From: Anas platyrhynchos
Lineage: Eukaryota; Chordata; Aves; Anseriformes; Anatidae
Reading direction: 5' to 3'
Length of the DNA: 64,000 nucleotides
Assembly: GCF_047663525.1 (NCBI RefSeq)
Contig: NC_092591.1
Coordinates: 34,257,001 to 34,321,000 of the forward strand
The notes under the pieces: model-generated
What the model was told of the DNA's origin: nothing
Seen by the model: the letters and a program-made list of their open reading frames with translations, nothing else
Databases searched by the model: none
Program-made: the position numbers and the translations under genes
Shown here: positions 41,101 through 50,397 of the stretch, in pieces
Layout: every line of letters starts with the position of its first letter
Numbering within the stretch: the first letter of the stretch is position 1

Positions 41101-42029
41101 ATGCTTCATAGGAAAACACCGCTGTGAGACAGTTCCTACAGATATATTTTGTTTCTGTTTGCAGAGTACTTCCTGAAGGGACGTGTCTTTACACAAAGAG
41201 CACAGAGAAAAATATGTAACATACTTCAGTTAAAATTAAATGCAAATCTTGAAATGGCACAAACCATGAAAAACAAAATGGGAAACGGAGCGAAGTGGGA
41301 ATGTGGAAATTAAATTAATTTCCCATTCTACATGCATTAGCCTGTCCGTAGCTCTTTTACAAGAACAAAATGAGGTTCTTATGTTAATCATAATGTATCA
41401 AAATTTTGTTATTGATGCACACATGCTTTGTTTTTAATAAGAGTTATATCTGATTCTGGAAGAAAAAGCTGTACTGAACACAACAGCTTTTATTTCCTGA
41501 AAAATGTGAAGCATGGAAAACATTTTTTATTTATTTTTATTGTTTATATTATTTGGAAGTGGGTCTGGGTTTACACTGACAATTCACTCTCCTGAACATT
41601 GTCTCTGTCTGTGTTATTTTTTTCCACTTTCTCTAATTTTTCTGTCTCCTTGATAGGCAGACTTTAATTTTGCCTGTAAAGCTGAAATCTTTGGCTCCAG
41701 TGGAGGGCAAGATGATTTTTGCCGCCACATTGCTATCACCATGAAAAAATGTTTCATCTTAAAACTCCTTCATGCAGAGGCATTGCCACCTGGTCCCACC
41801 AGACAGCAAGTATGCACAGTACCATGTATATCAATATACCATGTATATCAATACAATCATAAAAGCAGGTTTTGTTTTCTGTCAAATATATCTTAACTGG
41901 GCCTGTAACAAACTTTTAAAGCTGATATCTTACCTCCGATGCTTTGGTATCTGATGGTATCGTGGTCTTCCCCGGATACTTATAATAGAACGATTCGGGC
42001 ACATCCACGGGAAGCAGTTCCTGAGACAT
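9378..42029 (-). CDS. PLA2G4E: Gene 2: complete PLA2G4E-like cytosolic phospholipase A2 epsilon / Ca2+-dependent N-acyltransferase
   Basis: Twenty-one coding exons assemble to 2619 nt, 872 residues plus TAA, close to the length I recall for human PLA2G4E; every junction is AG/GT and phase-compatible. Domains: acidic N-terminal tail (1-74), C2 domain (about 75-190, acidic loops around D97, D103 and D153-D155), variable linker (190-340), patatin-like lipase domain (about 340-872). Catalytic features are the GGG oxyanion segment (392-394), nucleophile S424 in GLSGT and catalytic D708 in the IDAG motif followed by SSPPLLRP. Group IV enzymes hydrolyse sn-2 esters; mammalian PLA2G4E mainly transfers the sn-1 acyl group of phosphatidylcholine to phosphatidylethanolamine nitrogen, acting on endocytic and plasma membranes. 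K396 replaces the Arg usual after GGGx. Exons 10 and 11 diverge strongly and were found by splice sites and position. The assignment to the family is firm; one-to-one orthology with mammalian PLA2G4E is not established, because gene 3 is at least as similar. Confidence 0.95.
10210..10396 (-). CDS. PLA2G4E: Gene 2 exon 20 (lipase domain)
   Basis: 187 nt, residues 743-805: [62 protein letters not shown] and NDTFR-YKAPG are family signatures. Two AGs lie close together at the 5' side; the outer one (10396) keeps the frame. Donor GTAAGT. Confidence 0.94.
11659..11825 (-). CDS. PLA2G4E: Gene 2 exon 19 (catalytic aspartate exon)
   Basis: 167 nt, residues 687-742: [50 protein letters not shown]708 in IDAG is the catalytic aspartate of the Ser-Asp dyad. 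Acceptor ATTTAG, donor GTGAGG. Confidence 0.96.
12621..12812 (-). CDS. PLA2G4E: Gene 2 exon 18 (lipase domain)
   Basis: 192 nt, residues 623-687. It contains [35 protein letters not shown] and CRWK. The HNFL-G-QLH-NY segment is typical of the family. One codon shorter than gene 3 exon 18. Acceptor CTCCAG, donor GTAATA. Confidence 0.95.
14010..14117 (-). CDS. PLA2G4E: Gene 2 exon 17 (lipase domain)
   Basis: 108 nt, residues 587-623: [16 protein letters not shown] then [18 protein letters not shown]. Acceptor TTACAG, donor GTGAGA. Confidence 0.94.
15240..15377 (-). CDS. PLA2G4E: Gene 2 exon 16 (lipase domain)
   Basis: 138 nt, residues 541-587: [39 protein letters not shown]. The F-PYEVG-KYGAF signature is shared across the family. 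Acceptor TTGCAG, donor GTGATA. The reading frame happens to stay open about 54 codons into the upstream intron; I treat this as chance. Confidence 0.97.
16302..16416 (-). CDS. PLA2G4E: Gene 2 exon 15 (lipase domain)
   Basis: 115 nt, residues 503-541: [20 protein letters not shown] then [11 protein letters not shown] and YSTQDFK. The GQNPLPIY motif is strongly conserved in PLA2G4E-like proteins. Acceptor AACCAG, donor GTAAGG. Confidence 0.96.
16733..17612. repeat. (AAAAT)176 pentanucleotide microsatellite in gene 2 intron 14
   Basis: 880 bp of AAAAT on the plus strand (TTTTA in the gene's sense), 176 units with no interruption that I can see. It makes up about 71 percent of the 1231-bp intron between exons 14 and 15 and ends 35 bp inside the 5' splice site. 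The same intron in gene 3 is 545 bp and has no such array. Confidence 0.98.
17648..17870 (-). CDS. PLA2G4E: Gene 2 exon 14 (lipase domain)
   Basis: 223 nt, residues 428-502: [35 protein letters not shown] and [14 protein letters not shown]. The same length as gene 3 exon 14. Its donor GTATGA lies only 35 bp from an 880-bp TTTTA array. Confidence 0.96.
18416..18552 (-). CDS. PLA2G4E: Gene 2 exon 13 (nucleophile serine and oxyanion exon)
   Basis: 137 nt, residues 383-428: [16 protein letters not shown], then [18 protein letters not shown] and LSGTTW. GGG forms the oxyanion hole and S424 in GLSGT is the nucleophile. K396 sits where group IV enzymes normally have Arg (Arg200 in cPLA2-alpha). Acceptor CAACAG, donor GTAAGG. 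Confidence 0.97.
19412..19559 (-). CDS. PLA2G4E: Gene 2 exon 12 (start of lipase domain)
   Basis: 148 nt, residues 333-382, with a Cys cluster ([18 protein letters not shown]), then [14 protein letters not shown] and LQQDLQDHE. It is 12 nt longer at the 5' side than gene 3 exon 12. Acceptor CCTTAG, donor GTATGT. Confidence 0.92.
19560..21550. other. Gene 2 intron 11
   Basis: About 2 kb between exons 11 and 12. It holds the (TA)n repeat and a local 15-bp imperfect triplication (around 19885-19930, GACATGTACTTCTGT-like). A 44-nt splice-flanked segment at 20590-20633 was considered and rejected as an exon. Confidence 0.6.
20064..20109. repeat. A-run followed by (TA)n microsatellite
   Basis: About 13 adenines run into about 16 TA units, in gene 2 intron 11. 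Simple repeat. Confidence 0.92.
21551..21588 (-). CDS. PLA2G4E: Gene 2 exon 11 (38-nt micro-exon)
   Basis: 38 nt encoding [12 protein letters not shown] plus a split Cys. It has the same length and phase as gene 3 exon 11 ([12 protein letters not shown]). Acceptor TTTTTCAG, donor GTAAGG. Without it, exons 9-10 and 12 would not join in frame, which supports it independently of similarity. Confidence 0.85.
22338..22361. repeat. Poly-T run in gene 2 intron 10
   Basis: A thymine homopolymer of a little over 20 nt between exons 10 and 11, with no other feature around it. Confidence 0.85.
22783..22869 (-). CDS. PLA2G4E: Gene 2 exon 10 (fast-evolving linker)
   Basis: 87 nt, phase 0-0, residues 292-320: [20 protein letters not shown] then MGRKTTIAE. 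It is only weakly similar to gene 3 exon 10, but the hydrophobic-plus-LP pattern, position, phase and splice sites (TTCCCAG / GTGAGC) agree. Confidence 0.8.
22988..23154 (-). CDS. PLA2G4E: Gene 2 exon 9 (linker)
   Basis: 167 nt, residues 236-291, with [20 protein letters not shown] and [19 protein letters not shown]. The FHYIKY motif is shared with gene 3 exon 9. Acceptor TTTTTTAG, donor GTATGT. Confidence 0.93.
23583..23640 (-). CDS. PLA2G4E: Gene 2 exon 8
   Basis: 58 nt, phase 0 to 1, encoding [19 protein letters not shown]. The CLEV core followed by a basic stretch matches the family. It is two codons shorter than the same exon in gene 3. Acceptor TTACAG, donor GTAAGG. Confidence 0.9.
24407..24449 (-). 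CDS. PLA2G4E: Gene 2 exon 7
   Basis: 43 nt encoding (M)[14 protein letters not shown]; the TNGV core is shared with human and gene 3. Acceptor CCAAG, donor GTATGT. Confidence 0.88.
25374..25414 (-). CDS. PLA2G4E: Gene 2 exon 6 (end of C2 domain)
   Basis: 41 nt encoding [13 protein letters not shown] plus a split Met codon; human has a similar EELEVEF strand. Acceptor TTCCAG, donor GTAAGT. Confidence 0.92.
26885..27016 (-). CDS. PLA2G4E: Gene 2 exon 5 (C2 domain, third Ca2+ loop)
   Basis: 132 nt, residues 145-188, beginning [21 protein letters not shown]153 and D155 form the acidic third loop. The end (YFKPSST) is basic. Acceptor TCCAG, donor GTGAGA. Confidence 0.95.
28269..28405 (-). CDS. 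PLA2G4E: Gene 2 exon 4 (C2 domain core)
   Basis: 137 nt, residues 99-144, with [15 protein letters not shown] and [19 protein letters not shown]103 and the N/D before PVWNETF match Ca2+-ligand positions of group IV C2 domains. Acceptor CTCAG, donor GTAAGG. Confidence 0.96.
28406..32195. other. Gene 2 intron 3 with a CR1 fragment
   Basis: About 3.8 kb between exons 3 and 4. Apart from the CR1 fragment at 31870-32081 I see only AT-rich unique sequence and no supportable exon. Confidence 0.65.
31870..32081 (-). mobile_element. CR1 LINE fragment (3' end, 5'-truncated)
   Basis: Begins with ACAGAATCACAGAATTTCTA and runs through the usual CR1 3' region (GGTTGGAAGAGACCTC, CCTGGGCAGCCTGTTCCAAT), stopping at AAGAAGTTCTT. 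The element lies on the minus strand, with the 8-bp CR1 terminal repeat motif at the low-coordinate end. Non-functional. Confidence 0.92.
32196..32268 (-). CDS. PLA2G4E: Gene 2 exon 3 (C2 domain, first strand)
   Basis: 73 nt encoding [18 protein letters not shown] then LQRADA, residues 75-98. This strand and loop carry D97. Acceptor CTCCAG, donor GTAAGT. Confidence 0.95.
32269..40454. other. Gene 2 intron 2, 8.2 kb
   Basis: The longest exon-free stretch inside a gene here. It has simple TTTG/CAAA-type repeats (about 33060, 34530 and 40000), a 3-base-spaced GTTGTT region and otherwise unique AT-rich sequence. Open frames at 36782-37314 show no family resemblance. An enhancer could sit here, but nothing in the sequence proves it. 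Confidence 0.55.
40455..40580 (-). CDS. PLA2G4E: Gene 2 exon 2 (acidic Asp/Ser-rich tail)
   Basis: 126 nt, phase 0-0, 42 residues. The first half is an Asp/Ser repeat ([20 protein letters not shown]) and the second half is polar ([18 protein letters not shown]). Acceptor TTCAG, donor GTATTA. The human N-terminal tail, as I recall it, is also acidic. The S-D-x-D/E pattern suits casein kinase 2 phosphorylation, which is inference. Confidence 0.88.
41820..41854. repeat. 17-bp tandem duplication
   Basis: ACCATGTATATCAATAT is followed directly by a near-identical copy, in gene 2 intron 1 about 80 bp inside exon 1's donor. Confidence 0.8.
41934..42029 (-). CDS. PLA2G4E: Gene 2 exon 1 (start codon exon)
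   Basis: ATG at 42029, 32 residues: [20 protein letters not shown] then [12 protein letters not shown]. Donor GTAAGA, phase 0. The TATA box about 40 bp upstream implies a very short 5' UTR, unless a non-coding exon splices in at the CTACAG just upstream. No homology to gene 1 exon 1. Confidence 0.82.
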
Positions 42030-42067
42030 GTTTGCAGGGTTTACTCCTGTAGGAGTCAATGACAAGT

Positions 42068-42096
42068 TATTTTATAAAATGACCTGAGGCCCCACC
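42068..42096 (-). promoter_or_regulatory. Gene 2 core promoter: CACCC box and TATA box
   Basis: On the minus strand GGTGGGGC is followed by ten bases (CTCAGGTCAT) and TTTATAAAATA. The two outer blocks and their spacing are identical to those at gene 1. The AP-1 site of gene 1 is replaced by CAGGTCA, close to a nuclear-receptor half site. The start codon lies about 40 bp below. Confidence 0.6.
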
Positions 42097-45000
42097 CATC
42101 TCATCTCTATAAGTAAAGGTCTCCCCTCCCATTGCTGGAGATGATGGAGCACCAAGGATGACTGCTCTAGGGAAGGCTCCTACAGGACAAGAACAGCAGC
42201 TGGAAGGGATGTGTTACCTTTCTTAAGTCAGAAAGCAAGGGCACCTTTCACATCCTGTGCTTGTCCCTGGATCCCTCCATCACTGCCACTCTTTTGTCAT
42301 TCCTGCAAAGAGGCACAGTTCTGCACCCCACAGGAGCTGTCACCACCACCACCCCTGCCCCAAAGGTGTCAACCCCACCACTTAACAGGCTATTTATTGC
42401 ACCAGCCAGCTGCTTCCAGCTCCTCCTGGGCTGTCCCTGATTCTTGCCCCTTAGGAAGCAAGGCCAAGACTAGGTCTTTGGTTTGCAGAAATGAGCTGTA
42501 GGTAGGAGAGATGAGGGTAGAGGTAGTGTGGAGGAGGTGTCCCTGATTGTCTGCAACAGCAGGGAGAAAGTGGTGGACATTTGCAATGGTTAGCAAGGAT
42601 CTCAAGGTAAATGCCTATGGCTACAATCATTACCCAGGACTATTGCATCCAGCAGTATCTTAAATTAGACAAAAAAAAAAAAAAAAAAAAAAAAGCAAGG
42701 AAATAGGCAACAACTGTGCAAATCAGGTAAGAGTTATGTTTTTGTACATTTTCCAGAGAAATGCAACTGAACTTTAGACAGCAGCTGATAGAAAAGTGTA
42801 TCAAGGTAAATAGGTGAATGTAATACACTATCCAGTGTTTTAGCGTTATTTTACAGAGATTTTATTCAACTAAAGAGCATGAACAAAAGAGCACATGAAC
42901 ATCTCTAGGCATACCCACTGGAAATTACCACCTTCAAACACAGAAAAACAAATGAATAACAAACTAGCAGCTCCAGTAACAGTAGGCTGTGTCATAGCAT
43001 CTGCATTTCCAGCATGAAAAATAGCTGTGCCCACAAAGTGCAGGAGCATCTTTTGGCCTCAGGTCACAGACTGAGCTGCATCCTGGAGAACTCTTGCAGC
43101 TGCATGCAGAGAACAATTATTCCTTTTTTTTTTTTTTTTTTTGGCCTTGCCAGAAAAGAGGACCTGTCTGACCTTGGAAGACCTGCCACAGGACACTAAA
43201 AATACTTGTATACTTGTTATTAGATCAGGCCAGCTTTCCCAAGGCTGATTAGTTCAGAGAACCATTAGCATAAATGATGATATTCATTTGGAAATCCCTC
43301 TAAAGGTGATGAATCTTAAGAAAGTTCAGAATCCTTTCAGCAAGGAAACCTGTGGATAAGAATACCCAGATTCTGCATACAGACTTCCATGTCTGTAGAA
43401 TTAATGCCCAGTTATATGCGTATAGGACCATCTGGAAGGATTCCTATGGCCTTCAGTGAAACCAAGTTATTCTGCTCCTACCTGGCTGGCTCCACAGAGA
43501 ACACAATAAAAGAAGAAAATTCTGAGGCTGCACTAACAACTAAACTAATGTTATTTAATTTAAAATCTGACTGTACAAATTTGGACGGTCTCAATTTATA
43601 GAATGAAGAGCAGAGACTCCAAGTGGAATTATTTTGTTCATTTACAAATCATATTTCAGTAATTTGAGGATAGATAAAGCCAGGTAACCAAACTGCCTGA
43701 GATCTAACTCTAATTGTCATGGCAGCAAACAGTATGCTACAGTATGCCTTGAGTGCTTGCTATACCTTACCTGGGGTCATTCTGAAAAGCTGAAAATACA
43801 AAAAAGACCAGCTGTGAGCACTCTTAGCTCTCAGACACATAAACACTTCTGCAAAAAAAATGGAGAGCAAAACCAAATGGGCATTCTGGCTCAGCTACAT
43901 CCTCTTCCCATAGGAGGAGCAGTGTCTTAGACTATCACTTGTATCATCAGTGAAGGAAGATTTGGAGAGGAAAGGAAACTCATTGGAGAGAAGGGCACTG
44001 CTATTGTCTACATCTTTACCCTTGACACAGGTAAGAAGAAATCTTCTGGGAAATTAATTTTGAAACTAGTCTTTAGCCAAACAGTTGTAAAATGCTATAA
44101 TACATTCCTGTTAGGACATGATGATTATACTATAAAAGTATAGTGCTTTATATCCATCACACTTATACATCAGCATTTGCATGCATCAGGGCATGACATT
44201 TCTAATACTGGGAGATATTATTTTCCGAGTAAAGAGACCGGCATCATCAATGATTTTTTTATATCACTGCACTCAAAGTTAAATGCTTGACTACGTTTCT
44301 TTCATGTTACAGTTACTGATGTACTGGATAAAACCTAGCACTTTCACACATCCTAAAGCAGCCTATATGAAGCAGAGACTTATGCTCCATTTTGTGTCTC
44401 TCAAATTTTATGAAAACACACAGTCCTCAGTAGTTACCTGTACAGTGATAAAGTCCTCTATGTCTGTAGTTAACTGATCCAAGGGCATTTTCCCCACTTG
44501 GAGAAGGTTTCCCAGGAACAGAGTAAACTAGAAGAGTGGTTTCCAAAGTCTTCTGAAGACTCAGGAGGAGGTTCATCCTCCATATTTCTTCAGACTACAT
44601 GCAAGATTGCCACCTCCTTATGAGCTGGAAACCTCCAGAAGAGCAGTGTGACTGGTGTGACAGTTCCTCCCATGCCCCAGACTAGCCGTGTGTTTGTGTT
44701 TGTGGCCATCAGTTCCTGTATCAGCAGCAATCATGGATCAGAATGGCCAGAAAGGTAGTTTTTGAGGTTCCACACTAAGAATTTACAGAAGGCTTTTCTG
44801 CACATTTAACCAAAACACTTCAATCTGTATCAAATTACAGGCCTTTTCATGCAATTTTTGCCCATACCATCTCCCACAGATCCTGGTCTCTGAAATATTA
44901 TATCATCAGTTAAGTCTCAAAAACAAACCACATCATACATTTACAAAGTAGATAGCAAACAAAATAACTACAGCTCAGGGAGGAATTTGGAGCATGGCTT

Positions 45001-45555
45001 GCTTTCAAGACTGGTTGAAATAATTTTGGATGTCAGCCAGCTGAGTAGCAGAAATTGCAAAATTAAAGAAGTAACTATTAATTGCTTAAGATTTAAAAGT
45101 GCATAATACTATGTGAAGAAACTTGCAGCTCCCTACCTGATAGTAATCAGCCTCAAAGGATGATCCATTACCACATCAGGAGAAAGGAAATAGGAGGGGA
45201 GCACACATTTAATGTATTTACAACCAATTTGCAGATTATTAGTTGAAAGAGGGGAAAGTGCAAAATGCAGCAGCTGGCAGGAAAAGTCATACTGCTAGGG
45301 GCTGACTTTTCCCAGTGCATTAACAGCAAAGAAAAGAAGAGAGAGCTGCAAGTTGGCAAGCACTCACAGCCTGTATATCTGGACTCTGTGCAGCATAGCA
45401 GCCAGAATCTCAGCGGTAGTAGTTTTTAATGCCATCACATTTTCTGTATTACATTTTTCTAGTTGTTTTGCTTTTTAATGGAACAGCCTGTCAAGACGTC
45501 TTTGAAGAAAGAGGAGGAAGGATATACCTTGATCTCCATTTTAAAATGTCTGTCT

Positions 45556-45828
45556 CCATCCCCTTCTCATTCCTCATTTCCTCCTTATTTCCTTTTTTTT
45601 TTCCCCTTCCTCCAATTCCCTGCCATATTTCCTTTCTCACTGACTTCTTGGCTTTCCAAAATATTTCTTTCTTTCTTTTCTCTCTCCTAATGCCACATAA
45701 CTATAATTCCCTTTTTCACTTACATTCAAAGGATTCAATATTTTTTTCCTTCTTCCTGTCTTCCCTCCCTTGCCTTTTATCCCATCTGTTTTCTTTCTCC
45801 TTTTTCTCTCATGACTCCTCAATTTCAG
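45556..45828. repeat. Pyrimidine-rich (C/T) tract
   Basis: About 270 bp in which the plus strand is overwhelmingly C and T (runs such as CCCTTCCTCC and TTTCTTTCTTTTCTCTCTCC), interrupted by short mixed stretches. It gives a spurious Ser/Pro/Phe-rich open frame on the plus strand. Confidence 0.8.
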
Positions 45829-48208
45829 GTCTGAATGATGGGAGTTTGGTCATACTTAGAACCAGCAGAAACACTACAAGCATTAGTATAGCAGGGATCA
45901 GGCCATAATATCCCAGTGAAACACCTGACCACGTACAGAAATTACAATAAGAAATGGTGGGCTGAAAGGAAAGGAGACCTCAGAACCCAAAGAGCAAGAA
46001 ATTGGAGGCATGACAAAACATTACAGAGTTTTGATATGAAAGGTGGAGAGGGTGTTGGGGAAGTACTTTATGAATGCTAAAGGTGTGATGGGCTTAGATG
46101 GGACGCTTTCAAAGAACAGCCTTTCAGGAGGAGCTCAAAGGTCCAAGTGTTCACTGGCATAAAAGACACAGCTGTCACCCATTGCTACCAGTGGACCAGT
46201 ATACTATGATGGGGGTATAAGGAAACCAACCCTGTTAGAATAGAGATCCTGATGGCCTCCTCTGAAGCATTGTCACTCTCTCTAGTAACACGATGGGTAA
46301 TTGCACATATACAGCAGAGTTTTACACATGGACAGGTTTTGGCACAGGGTTTCACAGAAGGGAGTCCTGCTCTATCACCCTCATTCTCTTGCATCCACTG
46401 TGGCAAATATTTCCCATCATTTATGTGGTGCAACCTGTTGTCTCACAAACAAATTGCTCACTTTGCTCAGACAGTTTATATTTTGTGTTTGATTACTCTA
46501 TAGGTTACAGAACAGCATTAAATGGTGCTGCCAACCACAGCAGACAAAACAACACAGTGGCTCAAGTACCTTGAGAATCCCATTTGATTTTGCTTCCTCA
46601 GCAGCGCTCACCTGACAGGACCGTCTGTGTACTCATACACCTCACAAGGGGTTCAGAAATCCCACTGCTGTTTTCCTCAGGTTCCTACAAGCTGACTCAC
46701 CTTCCTGAACTGCCCAGTGCTTGATGCTTCTCTGTGATAATCGGAAGGGCTGGGGCAAAGGTGCAATTGCATGCTAATACCTTCACTTACCTCCAGATAA
46801 TGAATAGGTAAGAAGGAAAAGCCAGACACAGAAAAGATGCAGGACATATTCATTACAAGAAGGTTGCTGTGCTAGTGTATGTAATTCCTATTGCCACAGC
46901 TGTCAAGACTTCTGCCTTTTAAAATATTTAGGGAAAAATCTTGTTTATGATATTAGTGTCTAACTCTGAAATACAGCACAGGCCTGGATTTTTTCAGCAT
47001 CTCCCCCTCTAGTTTGTTTCCTGCCTTAAGGGGATGATTTCATGGGATTACTCCTATTTCCTGTAAAAAGGGACACTCCCAACCTGCAAAACCAAAGGTG
47101 CTTTTAAATGCCACATCTGTAGCTGTCACCTGCATTCCTTCAATGCTGTAGTACAGCCCAGAGGCTGCGCACAGAAAACACACCCAATTTGCAGCGAAGC
47201 AGAACATAAAATGCCAGAGGACAAAGCCACACAAAGCTCCTGCACTGGCTCGCAAGAAGAACTGACCACCAGGACTTTCTGCAAGCATTCCATTCAATTA
47301 ATTAATAAATTTAATGATAAAAAGCAAGCAGCAAATTAACCAGCCCCTAAGTCATAAAGCAGCTCTACTAAGGATGGACCAGGAGTGCTGACTGGATGGG
47401 AGTCAGAACAGGCCACTGCTGAGGAACAGTCACCTGGAGCCATGGCTACTATTGTAGTACCTCAGAGAGGAAGAAACCAGCTGTCCCAAATGACTGTGTT
47501 CCCTCCTTTCTCCATGAAGGACACATAAAGACAGGCTGCCTTGTCACATATTTCAGCTCATCTTGCAGTGGCCTGCATGACTTTACAGGCCAAGACAAGG
47601 CCTGCTATGCCAGGGGAGCACACACGAGTCATGGGCGACAAGGCTGTGCAATGGGCTTAACTGCAGATGACAAGAGGGGTCTGGTGTCCTACACCCCAGC
47701 TCAGAAGCATGGCCTGTGGGGTTGTTACATGTATTTGGGTGAAGGCCCCCACGGCCCCAGGACGAAGGATTAAGTGAGAACTTTTTCAGGGCCCATAACA
47801 ACATAGAACACATAGGTATTTCAGGGTCACAGCAAGGACCTCGCTGTGGGACTCAGGTGGCTGTAGGTAGGGGAGCAAGCTGCAGAGGTACACCTGCAAG
47901 AAGCAAGCCAAGGATGTTTGAGGATTGCAAAGGGAAGATTGACAAGAAGATCCAGTTCTCATCCAAGATCTTCACCTACACCAGAAGCACCACTAGCAGC
48001 GATTGTGCAGGCCAGACCAGACTGCCTGTGGGTAGGAAGGGCACCTGGGGACAGGCTCAGCCCCTGTAGGGTGGAGCAGAGGAGGGGGTGCTCTAGTGGC
48101 ACACTCAAACCAACAAACAAAAACACAGCAAGGGAAGCAATAGATCTATAGTTAAGGGCAGGAAAGGGAAAAGAGAGGCAGGGCTCTTGAAACTTGGTGT
48201 CAGTAAAG

Positions 48209-48536
48209 ATCACAGAATTTCTAGGTTGGAAGAGACCTCAAGATCATCGAGTCCAACCTCTGACCTAACACTAACCAGTCCTCCACTAAACCATATCCCT
48301 AAGCTCTACATCTAAACATCTTTTAAAGACTTCCAGGGATGGTGACTCCACCACTTCCCTGGGCAGCCTGTTCCAATGTCTAACAACCCTTTCGGTAAAG
48401 AAGTTCTTCCTAACATCCAACCTAAAACTCCACTGGCACAACTTAAGCCCATTCCCCCTCGTCCTATCACCAGGCACGTGGGAGAATAGACCAACCCCCA
48501 CCTTGCTACAGCCTCCTTTAAGGTATCTGTAAAGAT
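48209..48536 (-). mobile_element. CR1 LINE fragment with reverse-transcriptase ORF C-terminus
   Basis: A minus-strand CR1 3' end. Its 3'-UTR start (ATCACAGAATTTCTAGGTTGG) is at the low coordinate. The minus frame still reads the end of the CR1 ORF2 ([20 protein letters not shown], then [19 protein letters not shown], stop near 48286). 5'-truncated and inactive. The 9-mer GTAAAGATC flanks both ends. Confidence 0.94.
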
Positions 48537-50397
48537 CTTGGAAGGCAGGGAAGGGAACTCATTTGCAGCTTTTGAAGATGCCCAAAACTCCATCTGGAAG
48601 ACAGGCAGGTGGGAAAAGTAGTAAACATATGTGTCACCCCAAATAGATTTGCCATAATGACAAGCAGGGAAGCCCAAGAGGGAGTTAGAGCTAGGACAGA
48701 GGAGAGGCAATGCCGAAAGGGACTGAGTGATTCAGCAGCAGAGATCACAATGAGAGGAACCCTTGATGAGTACAACCATGTAAACAGTCACTGCAGCTCC
48801 GTGGAGATTTAAACCAGGGCTGCAAATTGCATGGATGTGTGAGGCAAGGACACACCAACCCTAAGGGGGCTGAGGTCATCAGAGGTGAATATGGGATAAT
48901 GAAGAAGACAAGGGCTAAAAGCCATAGAGGAATGCTTGAAGCAAGAGAGAGAGACAGAAGATGACAGCAAGAGAAGAGAGAAATTTTCAACCTTTTCTAA
49001 GTTTGTTTCATTTTGAATTAAGGATTTATCTTCTATTTTGGCTATGATTGCATTTATTCAAGGTGAACACTCATATTCTTGTGTGTGCTAACATGTTACT
49101 TCGACACAGACAAGTTACTGTGTTTTATTTACATTTGAAGTAATTAAGGTGCAGCTGATACTGACATAAGCATTATTTTATTTTTTTTTTTTTGTAAGAT
49201 CAGCTTCTCTGTTGTAACTAAACAGGTTTGCCAAGTACTTGCATTATTAAAATAATTCATAAAACAAATAATTATTTTGGTCTCCATCTACAAAATAAGT
49301 AATCTCAACAAATCACCTTATGCTATTTATAGTAGTTGCACAAAACCTTTGTTACTGTGGTGGTTTTACTGTGCTAGGCAGCTAAACATTCCAGCTGGAC
49401 CCAGTATAGTTAACATTCCAGCCCTACCCAGTACAGTTACTTGTATATATTCAAGGACTAACAAAAAATTATGTAATTACCCATGAACTGTCCATGGATA
49501 TCAGTGAAAAACAGTTAGTTTGTCCTCTTACCACAAAATCTGAATGTTTCTCAGTTTTTGATGTTTTTATTCTCACAGAATCCCTATCCCATAATAACAA
49601 GAAATACTATTAGATCAGTTGAAACTAATGGGAAGTAGATGATGAGATGGATATTCTAAACACCATAAGTATTTAAGGAAAAACACAACCACAGGTCAGG
49701 TACTTACGCATGCACCAGAAGAGCACTTCGTGACTCACTACAGGGTATGGAGCAGTCACTTCCAGAGGATTTTCCAAACCCAAATATCAGTGGCATAATA
49801 AAACTGATAAATTCAGAAGTATGGAAAACTTCAGTTTTACGCATGAAATCTCAGCTTTTCTATATCTTTTATGTTTAGCTTTGCATGCTATATGCAATAA
49901 AATTTCAGGCTGACATTAAAACAAAATATAGTTTTCTCATATTCTTTGACATTGTCCACTTTTATTACATGTTTTTCTATTGCATTGAATTTGCAATAAA
50001 TTAAACAACTGTATCTTATTTATCATCACATACAACTTTTACTAGTGCAATAAATTTTGACAGTTATTTTGCTGTTCCACATTCATGCATTCAAAAAACT
50101 CATCAATAAGCCCCATATTGCCTAACCTTTGATTTACTGCATATATATATAGATAGATAAACACATGAAAAAAAAATCACAAGCAGTGCAGACCTGCTTA
50201 AATAAAGCAAAAGATCTTAATCATCATTAATCTTTTTGATAAGTTTATCCAGGATTGCCACTCAGTGGAGAGGAACTGCAGGTTAAAATAAGTCTTAGTA
50301 CTTTCCCAAGTCCATATATTCATTCATCAACAGGTCTTGATTCTTCTGCAGGGGAAGAAAAACTGATATAGGCATCTTTTTGAACTCAGGACAGCAT

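Larger units (their letters stand above)
42097..50397. other. Intergenic spacer between gene 2 and gene 3
   Basis: About 8.3 kb. It contains an A-run (42671-42694), a T-run (about 43124-43142), a pyrimidine tract (45556-45828), a CR1 fragment (48209-48536) and, near the right end, the 3' UTR of gene 3; a minus-strand AATAAA at 49971-49976 is a candidate poly(A) signal about 420 bp past the stop. No gene is recognised. Confidence 0.6.

Noticed and set aside
42211-42501. 96-codon proline-rich plus-strand open frame just upstream of gene 2
   Set aside because: Driven by CCACCACC-type composition, opposite to gene 2, with no conserved features.
45429-45908. 159-codon plus-strand open frame with a signal-peptide-like start
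   Set aside because: It reads through the C/T-rich tract, which lacks stop codons by composition. No domain, no splice context and no family.
47040-47297. 85-codon minus-strand hydrophobic open frame
   Set aside because: Membrane-protein-like composition alone is weak. No homologous family is recognised and there is no context for a gene.
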